In this document: piece after piece, positions 11,919 through 22,360 of the stretch
Layout: each line of letters starts with the position of its first letter
Numbering within the stretch: the first letter of the stretch is position 1
Assembly: GCF_030272615.1 (NCBI RefSeq)
Contig: NC_081412.1
Location: 102,536,796-102,600,795 of the forward strand
Source of the DNA: Cryptomeria japonica
Taxonomy: Eukaryota; Streptophyta; Pinopsida; Cupressales; Cupressaceae
DNA length: 64,000 nucleotides
Reading direction: 5' to 3'
The notes under the pieces: generated by a model
What the model saw: only the letters and a program-made list of their open reading frames with translations
The model's database searches: none
What the model was told of the DNA's origin: nothing
Translations under genes and position numbers: made by a program

Positions 11919-11948
11919 GGACCGTGTGCACTCCGGGCACCATCGTCC
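11919..11948 (+). repeat. GGACCGTG foldback motif, LTR copy
   Basis: GGACCGTG, a short spacer, then CATCGTCC. The same motif recurs at 12714-12743, 13336-13365 (perfect 8-bp stem GGACCGTG/CACGGTCC with 14-base loop) and 18629-18658 in the other LTR. Confidence 0.6.
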
Positions 11949-12306
11949 CTTCAACTTTCGCTGAAATTTGCAGAACAACATCATCTTGACATTTTACTGC
12001 TAATTTCAGGTCTGCAGCTTCATCTCGTATCCCTATCTCTGTTTATAAGCGAATCTTTCCTACTTTACATGCATTCCTAGTTCAATCATTCTATCTACAT
12101 TCTTTACAAAAGAGGGTATCCTTGATGTCTCAACCCTTGAAACTCATCTAGAATCCAATCTTGCATTGTGTGGGATTGGATCTTGTGAGTTTCAACCCCT
12201 CTTTTGAATGTAAAGTCTCTCCTAAGTGAAAACAGTCAATCCTAGTGACCTCCTTTGTCTCTCCATGGAGTGGGGAAACGCCTAGGGTTCGATTTTCCGC
12301 TTTACA

Positions 12307-12328
12307 TTTTGGTGAACCTGACGTGAAC
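12307..12328 (+). other. Probable primer binding site of element T
   Basis: TTTGGTGAACCTGACGTGAAC-like sequence starts 2-4 bases after the LTR end. Its position is right for a primer site. I could not assign the tRNA from memory. Confidence 0.6.
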
Positions 12329-13492
12329 ATCCTAATTTTGATTATTCATGGTTAGATCTAAAAAATTTCCTTCCTTAATTACATTTCCATGTTTGATCTT
12401 TTGCAAATTTTAGATGTTAATTGCATAAAAAAACCCTAAAATTTTCTTTTTAGTAATTGAGCTTGTGAAATGTTTAATTGTTAATGCTTGTTTCAGATCT
12501 ACCCTTCTATTGCAAATTGTCAATTCATATCTGTGCTTTAATTTTGAAAATTAAGTGGTTAAGTGTCAAGACCCTAATTTTTAAAAACCCTCTTGATTCA
12601 ACCTTTGATTGATGATTTCACTATTCAAAACACCTCCAAATCGGTTGTAACTTTGGATTCCGCAACAAAATCACAATATCTCTCATCCCTGAAAATTTTG
12701 AAAAAAGTTGCGAGGACCGTGTGCACCCCGAGCACCATTGTCCTCGACATTTTTTTCAAAATTTCGGGAGCTAGCTCTTACTGTATTTTTCTGCTAGAAT
12801 CCAGAATCTTGGCTGATTTCATTAATTCTAACACTTTCAAAATTAAAGTCAAAGTTGGTCTAGTGATTGCTTGGATTAGGGCTTATAATCATTCAAAAAT
12901 TGTTGAAATTGAAATTTGTGTCAAAATTGTGTTTCTTACTGTCCTAAATCTGAAAAGTGTGTTAGCATTCATTCGAAATTTCAGTGCTTTATTCAAATTC
13001 TTGCAGTTTGTGACTTTTGAAATTAAGTGTTTAATTGCAACAACCTTGATTTCCACTTTCAAAATTGAATTTTGCATGAAATCGAGTCAACTTTTAAATT
13101 TCAAAGCCTACATTGCTTTTAGTATTCCCTCTAAAATCATAAAATTCAAAATTTCAATTTCCCTCTCTTTTTCAAAATTCAACATTTGCATTTTTCAACA
13201 ATCTTGGTAGGGTTCAATTTTGAGATTGCAGGTTTAATTTGGCCTACCTACAGATCTTAAAATCACTCAATTTTTTCAGATTAGCTTTAAAATCATCATA
13301 ACTTTCATCCCTGAAAATTTCAAAAAAAGTTGCGAGGACCGTGTGCACTCCGTTCGCCACGGTCCCTGACATTTTTTCCGAAATTTCGGGAGATTGTCCT
13401 GATTGTATTTAACAGCTTAAATCTAGGAGATTGGCTGATTTTATTGAAATTTTCTACCTCTAAATTCAAAATCTTCTCTCTCTCTTTAGTGC
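12329..13492 (+). other. AT-rich leader of element T with two foldback repeats
   Basis: About 1.2 kb between primer site and gag. A 205-residue open frame (12593-13210) is low-complexity, rich in Ile, Phe, Lys and Ser, and matches nothing I recognise; I treat it as chance. Two related ~80-bp blocks (12689-12770 and 13310-13393) share GTTGCGAGGACCGTGTGCAC and an AAATTTCGGGAG end and carry the GGACCGTG foldback. The leader may hold an RNA packaging or translation signal (inference). Confidence 0.6.
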
Positions 13493-16400
13493 ATGAGTTT
13501 TACAACAATAAGCCCTACTTACACTATTCCCGTTAGACGAAGCCTTAGAATTAAGTCTTTCCAAGGTTTAATTACTGAGGAGATGGAACCTAATTTGAAT
13601 GGCCTTTTTAATGAGGACATGGGTAATTCCTCTAATCCTCTTACTAATGAAGAAGCTCTCCATGAGGTTTCTGTAGAACAACTTTCGAAATTGGATAACC
13701 AATTTGATGATTTTTGACAATGGATGTCTCAAGAATACCCTGATAGTCAAGCTCTTTCATTAATTGAGGGTCTAAAACGTATGGTTCAAAGTGATAAGAA
13801 TGGAATTGATATTTTGCGTAGTATTGCACACATTGTGGATTCGAATGTGATGCCTATGAAAAGTTGTGCTGAAACTTTAGGTTATACACAACCTCCTACT
13901 GAAGTCAATCATTCTATTCCTTTGACAACTTCTATTGCTAGTATACCTACTTTTACATCAAACATAATGACTACTTCAATACAAGATATTCCACCTATGA
14001 TCACCAGTCATGGGGGCAATCCTTCTTCTTCAATCAACCCTCTTCCTTCATTCAATCCAACTTCTTCATTCATTCCTTCAATGAGTGTCCCTATTACATC
14101 TCCACAAATGAACATGACGCAAGGGGGCAATTCATTTAACCATTCCATTCCTCCTTGTAGTGTTCCTCCTTTCCAATCATCTCCTATGACTAACTATCAT
14201 AGTGTCCCACCACCTTATTCTCAATCAATACCTTCTTTCAATAACATAATACCTCCATCACAATCTAACACGTCTAATATGAACTCTTCGACTGAAGCGA
14301 CTATTAACAATCTTGCACAAACTATCTCTTCTTTACAGCAACAAATTGCCTCTATGAATCAATCTAAGTTTAGTGTGCCCACATTTGATGTTGCGAGCCC
14401 ACTTTCTCTTGACATTGTTCGAGCTATTCCCCCTAAACATGTTGAAATCCCGCAATTGGAGCTTTATAATGGTAAGGGTGATCCTCTAACACATGTTAAG
14501 ACCTTTCAAAAAATATGTACCGATTTTGCTTATGACCAAAGGTTGCTTGCAAAACTGTTTACTAGAACATTAAGAGATAAAGCCCTACAATGGTATTGCT
14601 CATTGCCTTCTTATTCTATTACTTCTTTTGAACAACTTGCAAATGCTTTTATTCAACAATTTCAAAACAATATAAGTCCTAAAGTTACTTTGATTGATTT
14701 AATGCATTGTAAACAAGGTGTTAAAGAAAAAGTGACTGATTTCATTGGTAGATATAAGCATTTGTATGCTCAAATTTCTTTTCCAGTACCTGACAATAAT
14801 ATTCAAAGAATCTTTATTTCTAATTTACAAAAAGATATTAGAGAAAAACTTCTGTTTTCTGAGTTTACTTCTTTCCAACAGTTGTGCACAACTCTTCACA
14901 ATTATCAACTGACTGTGAGTCAAATGGAACAAGCAAATCCTATGGCTTCGAGTGATAAGGGTGATAGTAGTCAACAACCATTTGGGAAGTTTAAACCGAA
15001 CAGAGAGGTCATTAAATTCAATGAAAACATCATCAACCACAATGTGAATGCAACATCAGGTGTGCCTCCTATTTCTAAGCTTTTCAAGAAAGAAAGAAAG
15101 TTTACTCCTTTGAATGAATCATTGCATAGTATTATGAATAAGTTATTGGAACAAAATGTGCTTACTCTTCCTCCTATAAGGCAAATAGATCCTGCAAAGA
15201 TTAATTCACCCTATTTTGATAACAAATCTTTTTGTCAATTTCATCATCAACCTGTGCATGATACCGAAAAATGTTTTGCTTTAAAGGGTAAAATTCAAGA
15301 TTTGATTGATAATAATACTATCTCTGTTTCTAGTGTGAATGATAAAGGCAACATATCTGTAGCTCCTCCTAACCAAAATCTTAAGATTTTTACAGATCCA
15401 TTACCTTCTCATACCTCTAATGTGATTGAGACTAATGATTCCTCTTTTTCACCTGATAGTCTTGTGTCTATGACTCCGAATGTGATTAACTTTGTAGAGC
15501 AGCTGAAAATCCCTAAAGAACCTTCCATCACATTTGATTCCAGTGAAACTATCAGGGCACCTGATGGTCCTTTATATATAGTTGCAAAAGTCAAGAATAC
15601 ACCTTGCCGTGGAGTGCTTATTGATCCTTCTTGTATTGTTAATATCATTACTGAAGAATTTCTTTTTACTTTGCAATTGAATCAAGTGATCTATGACAAA
15701 ACAAATGTGGTTGTGAAATTGTTTGATGCATTTTCTTCTCTTGCAATTGGTTCTATTACATTACCTATTGAGGTCCATAACAAACCCCTTGATGTAGACT
15801 TTGCTATTATTCCATCATCTGAACAATTTCATGTGAAGTTAGGCTATCTTTGGCTATCTTCCATGAAAGCTATTGCTTCTCCTATTCACAAGTGTTTGAA
15901 ATTTCCCCATAATGGTGAAGTTGTTACTATCAATCATAGTCTCTTTAAACCAGCTGAAAGAACTTCTAGCGTTCCTATTGATTATTTTTGGCCTAAACAA
16001 TTCCAATCTCTTCCACTGCGAAGTGATCATCTTTTCAAATCTTATCAAAAGTGGAAAAAAGATATGATCCTATCTCTAAGTGAACCTAGAACACACAAAC
16101 TTGATATTCCTATCATTCTTGAGAAGGAAGTTCTTCCTTTGAAAGATAAAACTAATGTCTTTCCTCAAGAAGATTCCCAACCCATCCCTATGAATGTGAC
16201 TATGTCTATATCTAATAAACTTCCCAAAAGTAGACCTATACCTCCTCGTCATGGTGGACTTGGTCTCCTTCCTAAACCAAATATTCCTCCTTTATATCGA
16301 GCAGTTCCTCCTCCTTCCTCTTATGGAGAGAAGAGACCTTCCTCTTCTCCTATTGTTCAACCTAAGAGACCACAACCTAAACACCCAAGTGATAAGGATG

Positions 16401-16915
16401 AGAACATTCCTCCTCCTCAATCTTCTCAACTTCTTGCTAAGACTAGACGAAATCGTTCTGCACGTGAACGCCGATGAAAGTGTCATCTTAGAGCTCAGGC
16501 AGTTGCTTCTCAAACTTTGGAATCCCCAAAAACACCTTCAACTAGTATTATTCCATTTTCTCCTAAACATAAGATGCATGATGGTCTTGATCCTGTGTGA
16601 GTTAAAGATCCTATTTTTATAAATCTTGATGATGATATAGATGAAAATGTTACTCATGATGAAAATGTTACTCCTCTTTCTTCTGATAGTGAATATGAAT
16701 ATGTTGATGTTGATAACCATTTATCTAACGAATTTTCTAAAGCACTTATCCTAGCTCCTAGACAAGAACAACGTGGCGTGGAACATGAACATAGCCCTTG
16801 TTTGGATCTTGTGATAGCTCCATCTGCTATGTTGGATGTTCCTCCTCTAGCGTGTTTCCTGCCTTCCCGAAATATTGATCAGCAAGATCGGGGGGTGGAT
16901 GACGTGCTAGACTAG
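13493..16915 (+). pseudogene. Gag plus protease-like polyprotein of element T
   Basis: One frame of 1141 codons from ATG 13493 to TAG 16913-16915, interrupted only by three TGA codons (13715, 16475, 16598); the longest open part is 917 residues. The N-terminus is followed by a long Ser/Pro/Thr/Asn-rich stretch, then a Ty3/gypsy gag domain (LELYNGKGDPLTHVKTF, ALQWYCSLP, FIGRYKHLYAQISF) around codons 320-480. A CQFHHQPVHDTEKCFALK block follows. A retropepsin-like domain (PLYIVAKVKNTPCRG, VLIDPSC, ITLPIEV) has D-P-S where D-S/T-G is expected, so catalysis is doubtful. A basic, Pro-rich tail follows. CGA to TGA decay could explain all three stops. No pol. Confidence 0.85.
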
Positions 16916-17650
16916 TTTTATTAGCATAGCAGACTCTCTCCTCCTCTCTTGATCTCTTTTGTTACTTCTTCTATGTGTTATTCTCATTCTTCTATTTGTT
17001 GTCCTTAGTGTTGTCTACTTGAGGACGATGCAAAGCATTGAGATCTCTCTTGGTCTCTCTCATGTTGACTCAAAAGACATGTGTTCCCTTCTTCTAGGTG
17101 ACCTTCCTTGATTGGGGAATGAAGAACAATTATGCATACATACATATGATATACATGAATTATCATACAACATACTGACCCCAAGGAAAGCGAAGTCACC
17201 TTGTGCTTTGTGTTTTGTGTCTATTATCCTTGGGCTTATCTCACACTTGGGGGCTAAATCCTTGTGATAACATGCTCCTTTCCCTTTTCTTATATGTATC
17301 ACTACCTTAAAGCAATCACCCCTGATGACGCATGTGTGATTGCTTTAACGTAGGGGGGCATACACCCCGTTCATATCTCTCCAAGATACTTGAAAATTTC
17401 TTGGCGAACTTAGCTTTGCCTTGAAAATTTTTGGTATTTTTTCTTGCATGACTCATAGTGAGGGAACCTTACTACTGACAGTCATGGTTCTCCCTCGTGA
17501 TCTTCCCTTTTACTTTTTCAATCGAAGTCATAAGATCCTTAGTCCACTGGGGGCTTGGTGTATCTTGCCTCCTTGACGTTGTGAAAGTTTTTCAATGTTG
17601 TTTCCTTGTACTTTACCAGAAGTATGGGCGTACGCTTATACTCCCGCTAA
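16916..17650 (+). other. 3' UTR of element T
   Basis: No coding frame. It holds several G-rich tracts (gggggct-like), a perfect 13-bp inverted repeat (17307-17319 with 17336-17348, 16-base loop) followed by an AGGGGGG tract, and an imperfect 22-base palindrome (AGTAT...GCGTACGC...ATACT, 17621-17642) just before the polypurine tract. Confidence 0.7.
17307..17348 (+). repeat. 13-bp stem hairpin in 3' UTR of T
   Basis: TTAAAGCAATCAC and its exact reverse complement GTGATTGCTTTAA, separated by 16 bases. A six-G purine tract follows within 5 bases, like a second, internal polypurine tract about 310 bp before the LTR. Confidence 0.8.
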
Positions 17651-17663
17651 AGTGGGGGCTAAA
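17651..17663 (+). other. Polypurine tract of element T
   Basis: AGTGGGGGCTAAA ends at the first base of the 3' LTR. Purine-rich with a small CT interruption, in the required position for plus-strand priming. Confidence 0.75.
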
Positions 17664-19016
17664 TGTAGCATCCTAAAATTGTGACACTTGCAATTCTGAC
17701 TGCATTTGGGTCTTCACGATGGCGGCGCAACATTGAACTAAAATGGAGACCCCAAAACCTATTCACGACATCAAAAACTACATATTTCTGCACCTTGGCC
17801 TGATCCTTCCTTGCACCCTGCTGTCCCGGGAGGTGGGACCATGGCGCCTAGCACCCTGGTCCTTCAGGACCATGGCGCCCAGCGCCCTGGTCCCTCAGGA
17901 CCATGGCACCCAGCGCCCTGGTCCCTCAAGACCATGGCGCCCAGCGCCCTGGTCCCTCAGGACCATGGCACCCAGCGCCCTGGTCCCTCAGTACCATGGC
18001 GCCCAGCGCCCTTGTCCCTAGCCCTATTTTGGGCCCGGTCTCTTGTGGGCATCGGGTCTTTAAGTTTGCAATTCGGAAAATAATGTTCCTAGGTCGGCCT
18101 AAGGTCGGAAAAATCAGTCTCCTAACCCTAATTGACAAGTATATAAACTACTTTTCCTCTCCTAGAAAGGGAGGAAGAAAATAAGCAAGAGCAAGACACG
18201 AAAGCGATATTCAAACATTCAAACATTCAAGCATTCAAGTATTCCTTCAAGCAATTGAGTATTCTAAGTCTCCATTCAAGGCTAGGTGTTGCATTCAAAG
18301 ACAAGGATTCAACCATTGAAGAGGAGATCACTTACAACATACAACATACAACATACAACATCATTACACCTTGGCATGTAAGAATACAAACATTCTTACA
18401 ACAAGGTATCAGTACTTGTTTACATTACAAACATTTACATTTACAGCATTCTCACTTCTTGGTTAATTCCAAAACTGGGGTTTGACCTAAAGGAAAACCC
18501 CTAATCCCTAACCCCCCAATCGTCCTCTCTTTTTTGTGTGTAGGTTGCAAGTATGCGGCTGTAATTGAAGATCTGGAATCCTTGTGCAGAGACGAATAGA
18601 TCCCCCTTCGTTTCGTGGATTTTTCGGAGGACCGTGTGCACTCTGGGCGCCATCGTCCCGTCAAATTTCGCTCAAATTTGCAGAACAGCATCATCTCAAC
18701 ATTTTACTGCTAATTTCAGGTCCACAGCTTCATCCCGTATCCCTATCTCTGTTTATAAGCAAATCTTTCCTACTTTACATGCATTCCTAGTTCAATCATT
18801 CTATCTACATTCTTTACAAAACAGGGTATCCTTGATGTCTCAACCCTTGAAACTCATCTAGAATTCAATCTTGCATTGTGTGGGATTGGATCTTGTGAGT
18901 TTCAACCCCTCTTTTGAATGTAAAGTCTCTCCTAAGTGAAAACTGTCAATCCTAGTGACCTACTTTCTCTCTCCATGGAGTGGGGGAACATCTAGGGTTC
19001 GATTTTCCGCTTTACA
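17664..19016 (+). repeat. 3' LTR of element T (1353 bp)
   Basis: Starts TGTAGCATCC and ends GCTTTACA, followed by the target duplication CATTG. It carries six 31-bp units and one extra ACAACAT unit relative to the 5' LTR. Many transition differences from the 5' LTR indicate an old insertion. Confidence 0.92.
17839..18024 (+). repeat. 31-bp minisatellite, 6 copies, in 3' LTR of T
   Basis: Unit starts 17839, 17870, 17901, 17932, 17963 and 17994. GC-rich with CCATGG and often GGCGCC; each junction forms GGTCC-CTCA-GGACC. The copies create overlapping open frames in all phases, which are not genes. Confidence 0.92.
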
Positions 19017-19424
19017 CATTGTACAAATCCTCTAACAAGGTGATTCATTAGTTTGGATTCTCAAATCCTCTAACGAGGTTTTTCCTAACAGGGTAGTAAT
19101 CTTAATAGGGTATAAGCTTTTAATCAAGCTTGGGATCTCTAACAAGATTTGCTCCTAGCAGAGTACTTTGTAATGCCTTAACTGATCAGTTATCTATTAC
19201 TGCAGATAGTAAACTTGTGAGTTCCATCTCACCGTGGTTTTTACCTATTTGGGTTTTATACGTATAAACACTTGTGTTATGGTGGATGTTGTTATATCAT
19301 TTTGGATAGCATGTATTTTGTTTAAATGCTTGATTAAGTTCATCTATCAGCTAGTGTTTGAAGTGGTGTCTTATTTGGTGTCACTGATTCACTCCCCCGC
19401 TCTTAGTGTTTTTCAAGTCCATCA
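19017..19424 (+). repeat. 5' LTR of element A, right part
   Basis: Resumes with the duplicated CATTG and matches 32036-32456. It ends AGTCCATCA directly before A's primer site. It contains the foldback block ACCGTGG...GGGTTTT near 19231-19262. Confidence 0.9.
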
Positions 19425-19440
19425 ATTGGTATCAGAGCCT
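19425..19440 (+). other. Primer binding site of element A
   Basis: ATTGGTATCAGAGCCT, a perfect tRNA-Met-type copia site, immediately after the LTR end. Confidence 0.92.
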
Positions 19441-19486
19441 AACTTGTTTGAAGCCTAACCTCTTAGAAGGGAGTCTTGAAACTACC

Positions 19487-20112
19487 ATGGGGGACAGGAG
19501 CTACTTCAAGATGGCTAGAGAACTAGAAGATAGCAGAAATGAAGTTGAATCCCTTAGGGGAAAACTAAAAGCTTCTCAAGTCAAAAGAAGAGAGTTATCT
19601 GAAAAACTGTTAGAAATATCTGATAATAGTTCTTCAAATGAAGCCAATATTGAAGTTTTAGCAAATGAAGTTGAAAAGGTGAATGATGAGAGACTGAATC
19701 TAAGGAGAGAGCTATAAGGTCTCACTATCTACATGAGTTAGAAACTGGAAGCCAGAAGAGCTGTTGAAGATCTTATCAAGGTAAGAGATCAAGAGATTAT
19801 AAAGATCAAATGGGAAAAAGACACTATGCATGAAAACTTGATTGCTGAAACTAAAGAAAAGTAGAACCTAAAGCTAGATCTTGAGTAGACATCATCTCTG
19901 AAAGAGAACCTGTCTAAGCATAATGAAGATCTTGTCAAAAAGATTACTGAAGCCAATGAGAAATTGGAGAAGTTCATCAAAAGTTCTACCATTCCGGAAG
20001 AACAAATTCAATCATAGAGAATGAAGGGTGATATCTCTAGACTTGGTTTTCATACAACTGAATAAGGTGAATCCTCTAGTACAAAGAACAAAACTGCTCC
20101 TAAAGCCAATAA
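19487..20112 (+). pseudogene. ORF1 of element A, coiled-coil part (broken)
   Basis: From ATG 19487: RSYFKMARELEDSRNEVES followed by heptad-rich Glu/Lys/Leu sequence, clearly a coiled coil of more than 150 residues. Stops occur at about 19715, 19738, 19861, 19885 and 20017, several in places where Gln or Trp would fit. The frame runs into the AATAA duplication where element C has inserted and resumes at 26814. There is no UBN2-type gag domain as in B, D and E. A self-assembling Gag-like role is suggested by the downstream zinc knuckles (inference). Confidence 0.7.
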
Positions 20113-20876
20113 TGTTGGCAAATGCACACTCTAGTGAGAAATTGTAGGTGATTGAAGGTATTGTCATTGATGGAAACCTTACAATCCTATGATATCGGTA
20201 GGCACCGACACTAACAGACTCTACACCGACATACAAATCACCGACACCATGGCCGACAGGAATTTTGTATAAATGTATTTTATATTTAATTGTAAAATCT
20301 TTTGTAAGCTGAATTGGAGGATTGTAATATGAATCATATAAGTATGAGATCATTGTAGATCATTTAGAAGACATATAGATGGAAGGATTAATGCAGACCT
20401 AATATGCGAATTGTAAGGCAGATATTGGAAAAGGGTTTATGTATGTTGCAGAGCTTAAACCAGTACTGAATCTAGCATAGTAGATTCTAATCTGAAGCAG
20501 TAAAAGACATTGGATTTGTATAATAAATTTTGTAAGTCAGTGAGACTTCTTTTGTAACTAAGTAGTGAAATCTAGGCACTTGGCCTTCCTGCATGTGCTA
20601 GTCCCTATGTAAACAGTAATATTCCCTTATTGGCCAGTAAGTGAATATTATGGGTCACAAATCCCACCGAGGTTTTTCCCACACCGGGTTTCCTTGTTAA
20701 AAATACTCTTCTATGGTGTGTCTCTTATGTTGTGGTTATTGCTCTTATTTACTGCATTATTTTTGGTTTACCGGTACACAGTTTTGATATGCTTTTCATG
20801 TTATAATTCAACTAAATTCTTATGCCGATCAGATACTGATTCACCCCCGCTCTTAATATCTTTGGGAATCCTAACA
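20113..20876 (+). repeat. 5' LTR of element C (764 bp)
   Basis: Starts TGTTGGCAAATGC and ends ATCCTAACA before the primer site. It carries CATTGATG near its start, a possible TATA sequence (GTATAAAT near 20267) and the foldback block at 20668-20696 (CGAGG...CCC...GGG...CCTTG). Confidence 0.93.
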
Positions 20877-20891
20877 ATTGGTATCAGAGCC
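20877..20891 (+). other. Primer binding site of element C
   Basis: ATTGGTATCAGAGCC, the tRNA-Met-type copia site, directly after the LTR. Confidence 0.92.
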
Positions 20892-20946
20892 TGGTTCTCT
20901 ATTTTGAAAGCCTAACAACTTGAGGAAGATCTTGACACCAGTAGAG

Positions 20947-21940
20947 ATGTAAAACTTGAGAAAGCAATTGGAAACAACTCTTTCAGACTATGATGCAGAA
21001 AAAGTGAAGAATATCAAACTTGAAGATAATCTGAAGGTTGCACAAGATATTATTCGAGGACTTCAAGAAAATTTCACTATAGCAAGGAATAAGAGAAGAG
21101 AAATTTGTGAAAAGATGCATAATGATGAAGATGCAAAAGAAACTCTTAATGATCTAGTAAACAAACTGAGACAAGAAAACAGTACAATGAAGAATGAGAT
21201 GCAAGATATGACTATGAGATTTTGTAAAGAAACTGAAAAATCAAAAGAAGAATGAAGAGGACTTGGTTAGAAGACTGAATGCTGCTAGAAATGAAAACAC
21301 AAGACTTAGTCATGAAAATGATATGTTAAAGACAGATTTGATGCATACACAAAATGACAGAACTGAACTCATGAGACAGGAAGGAATCTTAGAGAGTGAA
21401 CTGGCTACTGCAAATCAACACAAGGAGAAATTCAAGAATTAGAAGAACTTGATGACATGTTGAAGAATCAAAAACCAAATGGTGATGCAAATGGCCTTGG
21501 CTTTGAAGTTGGTGAAAGCTCCGGTACTGCAAACAATCATGATCACAACAAACCGGTAAGACAACCTAATGCTTACAAATTTAATGGAAAATTCTTTAAC
21601 TATAACAAGTATGGTCATAGAGAAAATCAGTGTAGATCTAGAAATTATTAGAACACTAATACACCCACCTATCAATGTTCTAAATGCAACAAAGTTGGTC
21701 ACAATTCAGAAAATTGTAGAATAAATGTAAGATGTTATGTTTATGGAATATTTGGACATCTATCTAATCAATGCAGAACACAAACCAGCATAGGTTATGG
21801 GAAAGCTATTCAGAAAAATAATGTGACTTGTTATGCTTGTAACAAAATTGGAAATATTGCAAAATTTTGTAGAAGCAAGACATCACCGACAAATAACAAA
21901 GGACCCAACTTGAAAGGTAAAGAAAAATTGAAGAGGTAAA
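20947..21940 (+). pseudogene. ORF1 of element C: coiled coil plus four zinc knuckles (broken)
   Basis: ATG 20947 is followed at once by an in-frame TAA, then an open coiled coil (20956-21255: KQLETTLSDYDAEKV, LRQENSTMKNEM). After frameshifts, four CCHC-type knuckles follow: FFNYNKYGHRENQC (21592, first two Cys lost), CSKCNKVGHNSENC (21678), CYVYGIFGHLSNQC (21732, one Cys to Tyr) and CYACNKIGNIAKFC (21831, His lost). Same plan as ORF1 of A. Multiple knuckles suggest nucleic-acid binding; probably the Gag of this family (inference). Confidence 0.7.
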
Positions 21941-22360
21941 GCAAGAATTCTCAAAACAATGGATTAGAAAGACAGGTCAGAATGTTGATGGGAATACTCC
22001 TCCACCAGCAGAATAGAGTATCACTCCACCGACAGGAGACCCTTCATCTAACTAAAAGAAAATCCTTTGGGGGTTTAGCAACAAATTGAAAAACATGCTA
22101 ATTTACTCTTGGTTGATGGTAAGAAGTTGGATTACTTCTTTACCGGCAGATGAGTTAAGTTGTGACTTAACTGATAAGCATTAAATATGGTAGTTGGAGA
22201 AAATAACATTATAAAGTAAGCAATTTGGCTCCTTTTTCATTCACTGAGCATTCCAAATCTTTGAGAGCACGAAAATTCCTGAGTGAAGGCATCCTCAGTG
22301 AAAAAGTGAAGCAGTTCATCCAAGCACTCATCCTTAAGGTAGATTGAGGTATTTATAATT
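21941..22360 (+). other. Spacer between ORF1 and ORF2 of element C
   Basis: Stops in all plus frames and no recognisable domain. The ORF2 start context near 22361 follows a TTGAGGTATTTATAATT stretch; A has a comparable GAGGTATTTCTTTGAG before its ORF2. Confidence 0.5.

Larger units (their letters stand above)
11054..12306 (+). repeat. 5' LTR of element T (1253 bp)
   Basis: Starts TGTAGCGTCC and ends GCTTTACA. Exactly 100 bp shorter than its partner: three fewer 31-bp minisatellite units (93 bp) plus one fewer 7-bp ACAACAT-type unit near 11630-11655 account for all of it. Confidence 0.92.
11054..19016 (+). mobile_element. Gypsy-type non-autonomous element T (gag-protease only)
   Basis: A complete unit: TG...CA LTRs 11054-12306 and 17664-19016, primer site, leader, one long gag-protease frame, 3' UTR and polypurine tract. 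It is flanked by the perfect 5-bp duplication CATTG (11049-11053 and 19017-19021), and the intact target is visible in A's 3' LTR near 32035. There is no RT, RNase H or integrase in the 5.4-kb interior. It therefore resembles the TR-GAG class of plant elements, here with an added protease-like domain. Confidence 0.92.

Noticed and set aside
12593-13210. 205-residue ORF in the leader of T
   Set aside because: Low-complexity, AT-driven composition, no domain, and it includes a copy of the leader foldback repeat. Probably chance.
17743-18184. Overlapping open frames rich in Pro, Gly and Trp (90-93 residues) on plus and a 70-residue one on minus
   Set aside because: They are produced by the 31-bp minisatellite, which is open in several frames because 31 is not a multiple of three. 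They lie in an LTR.
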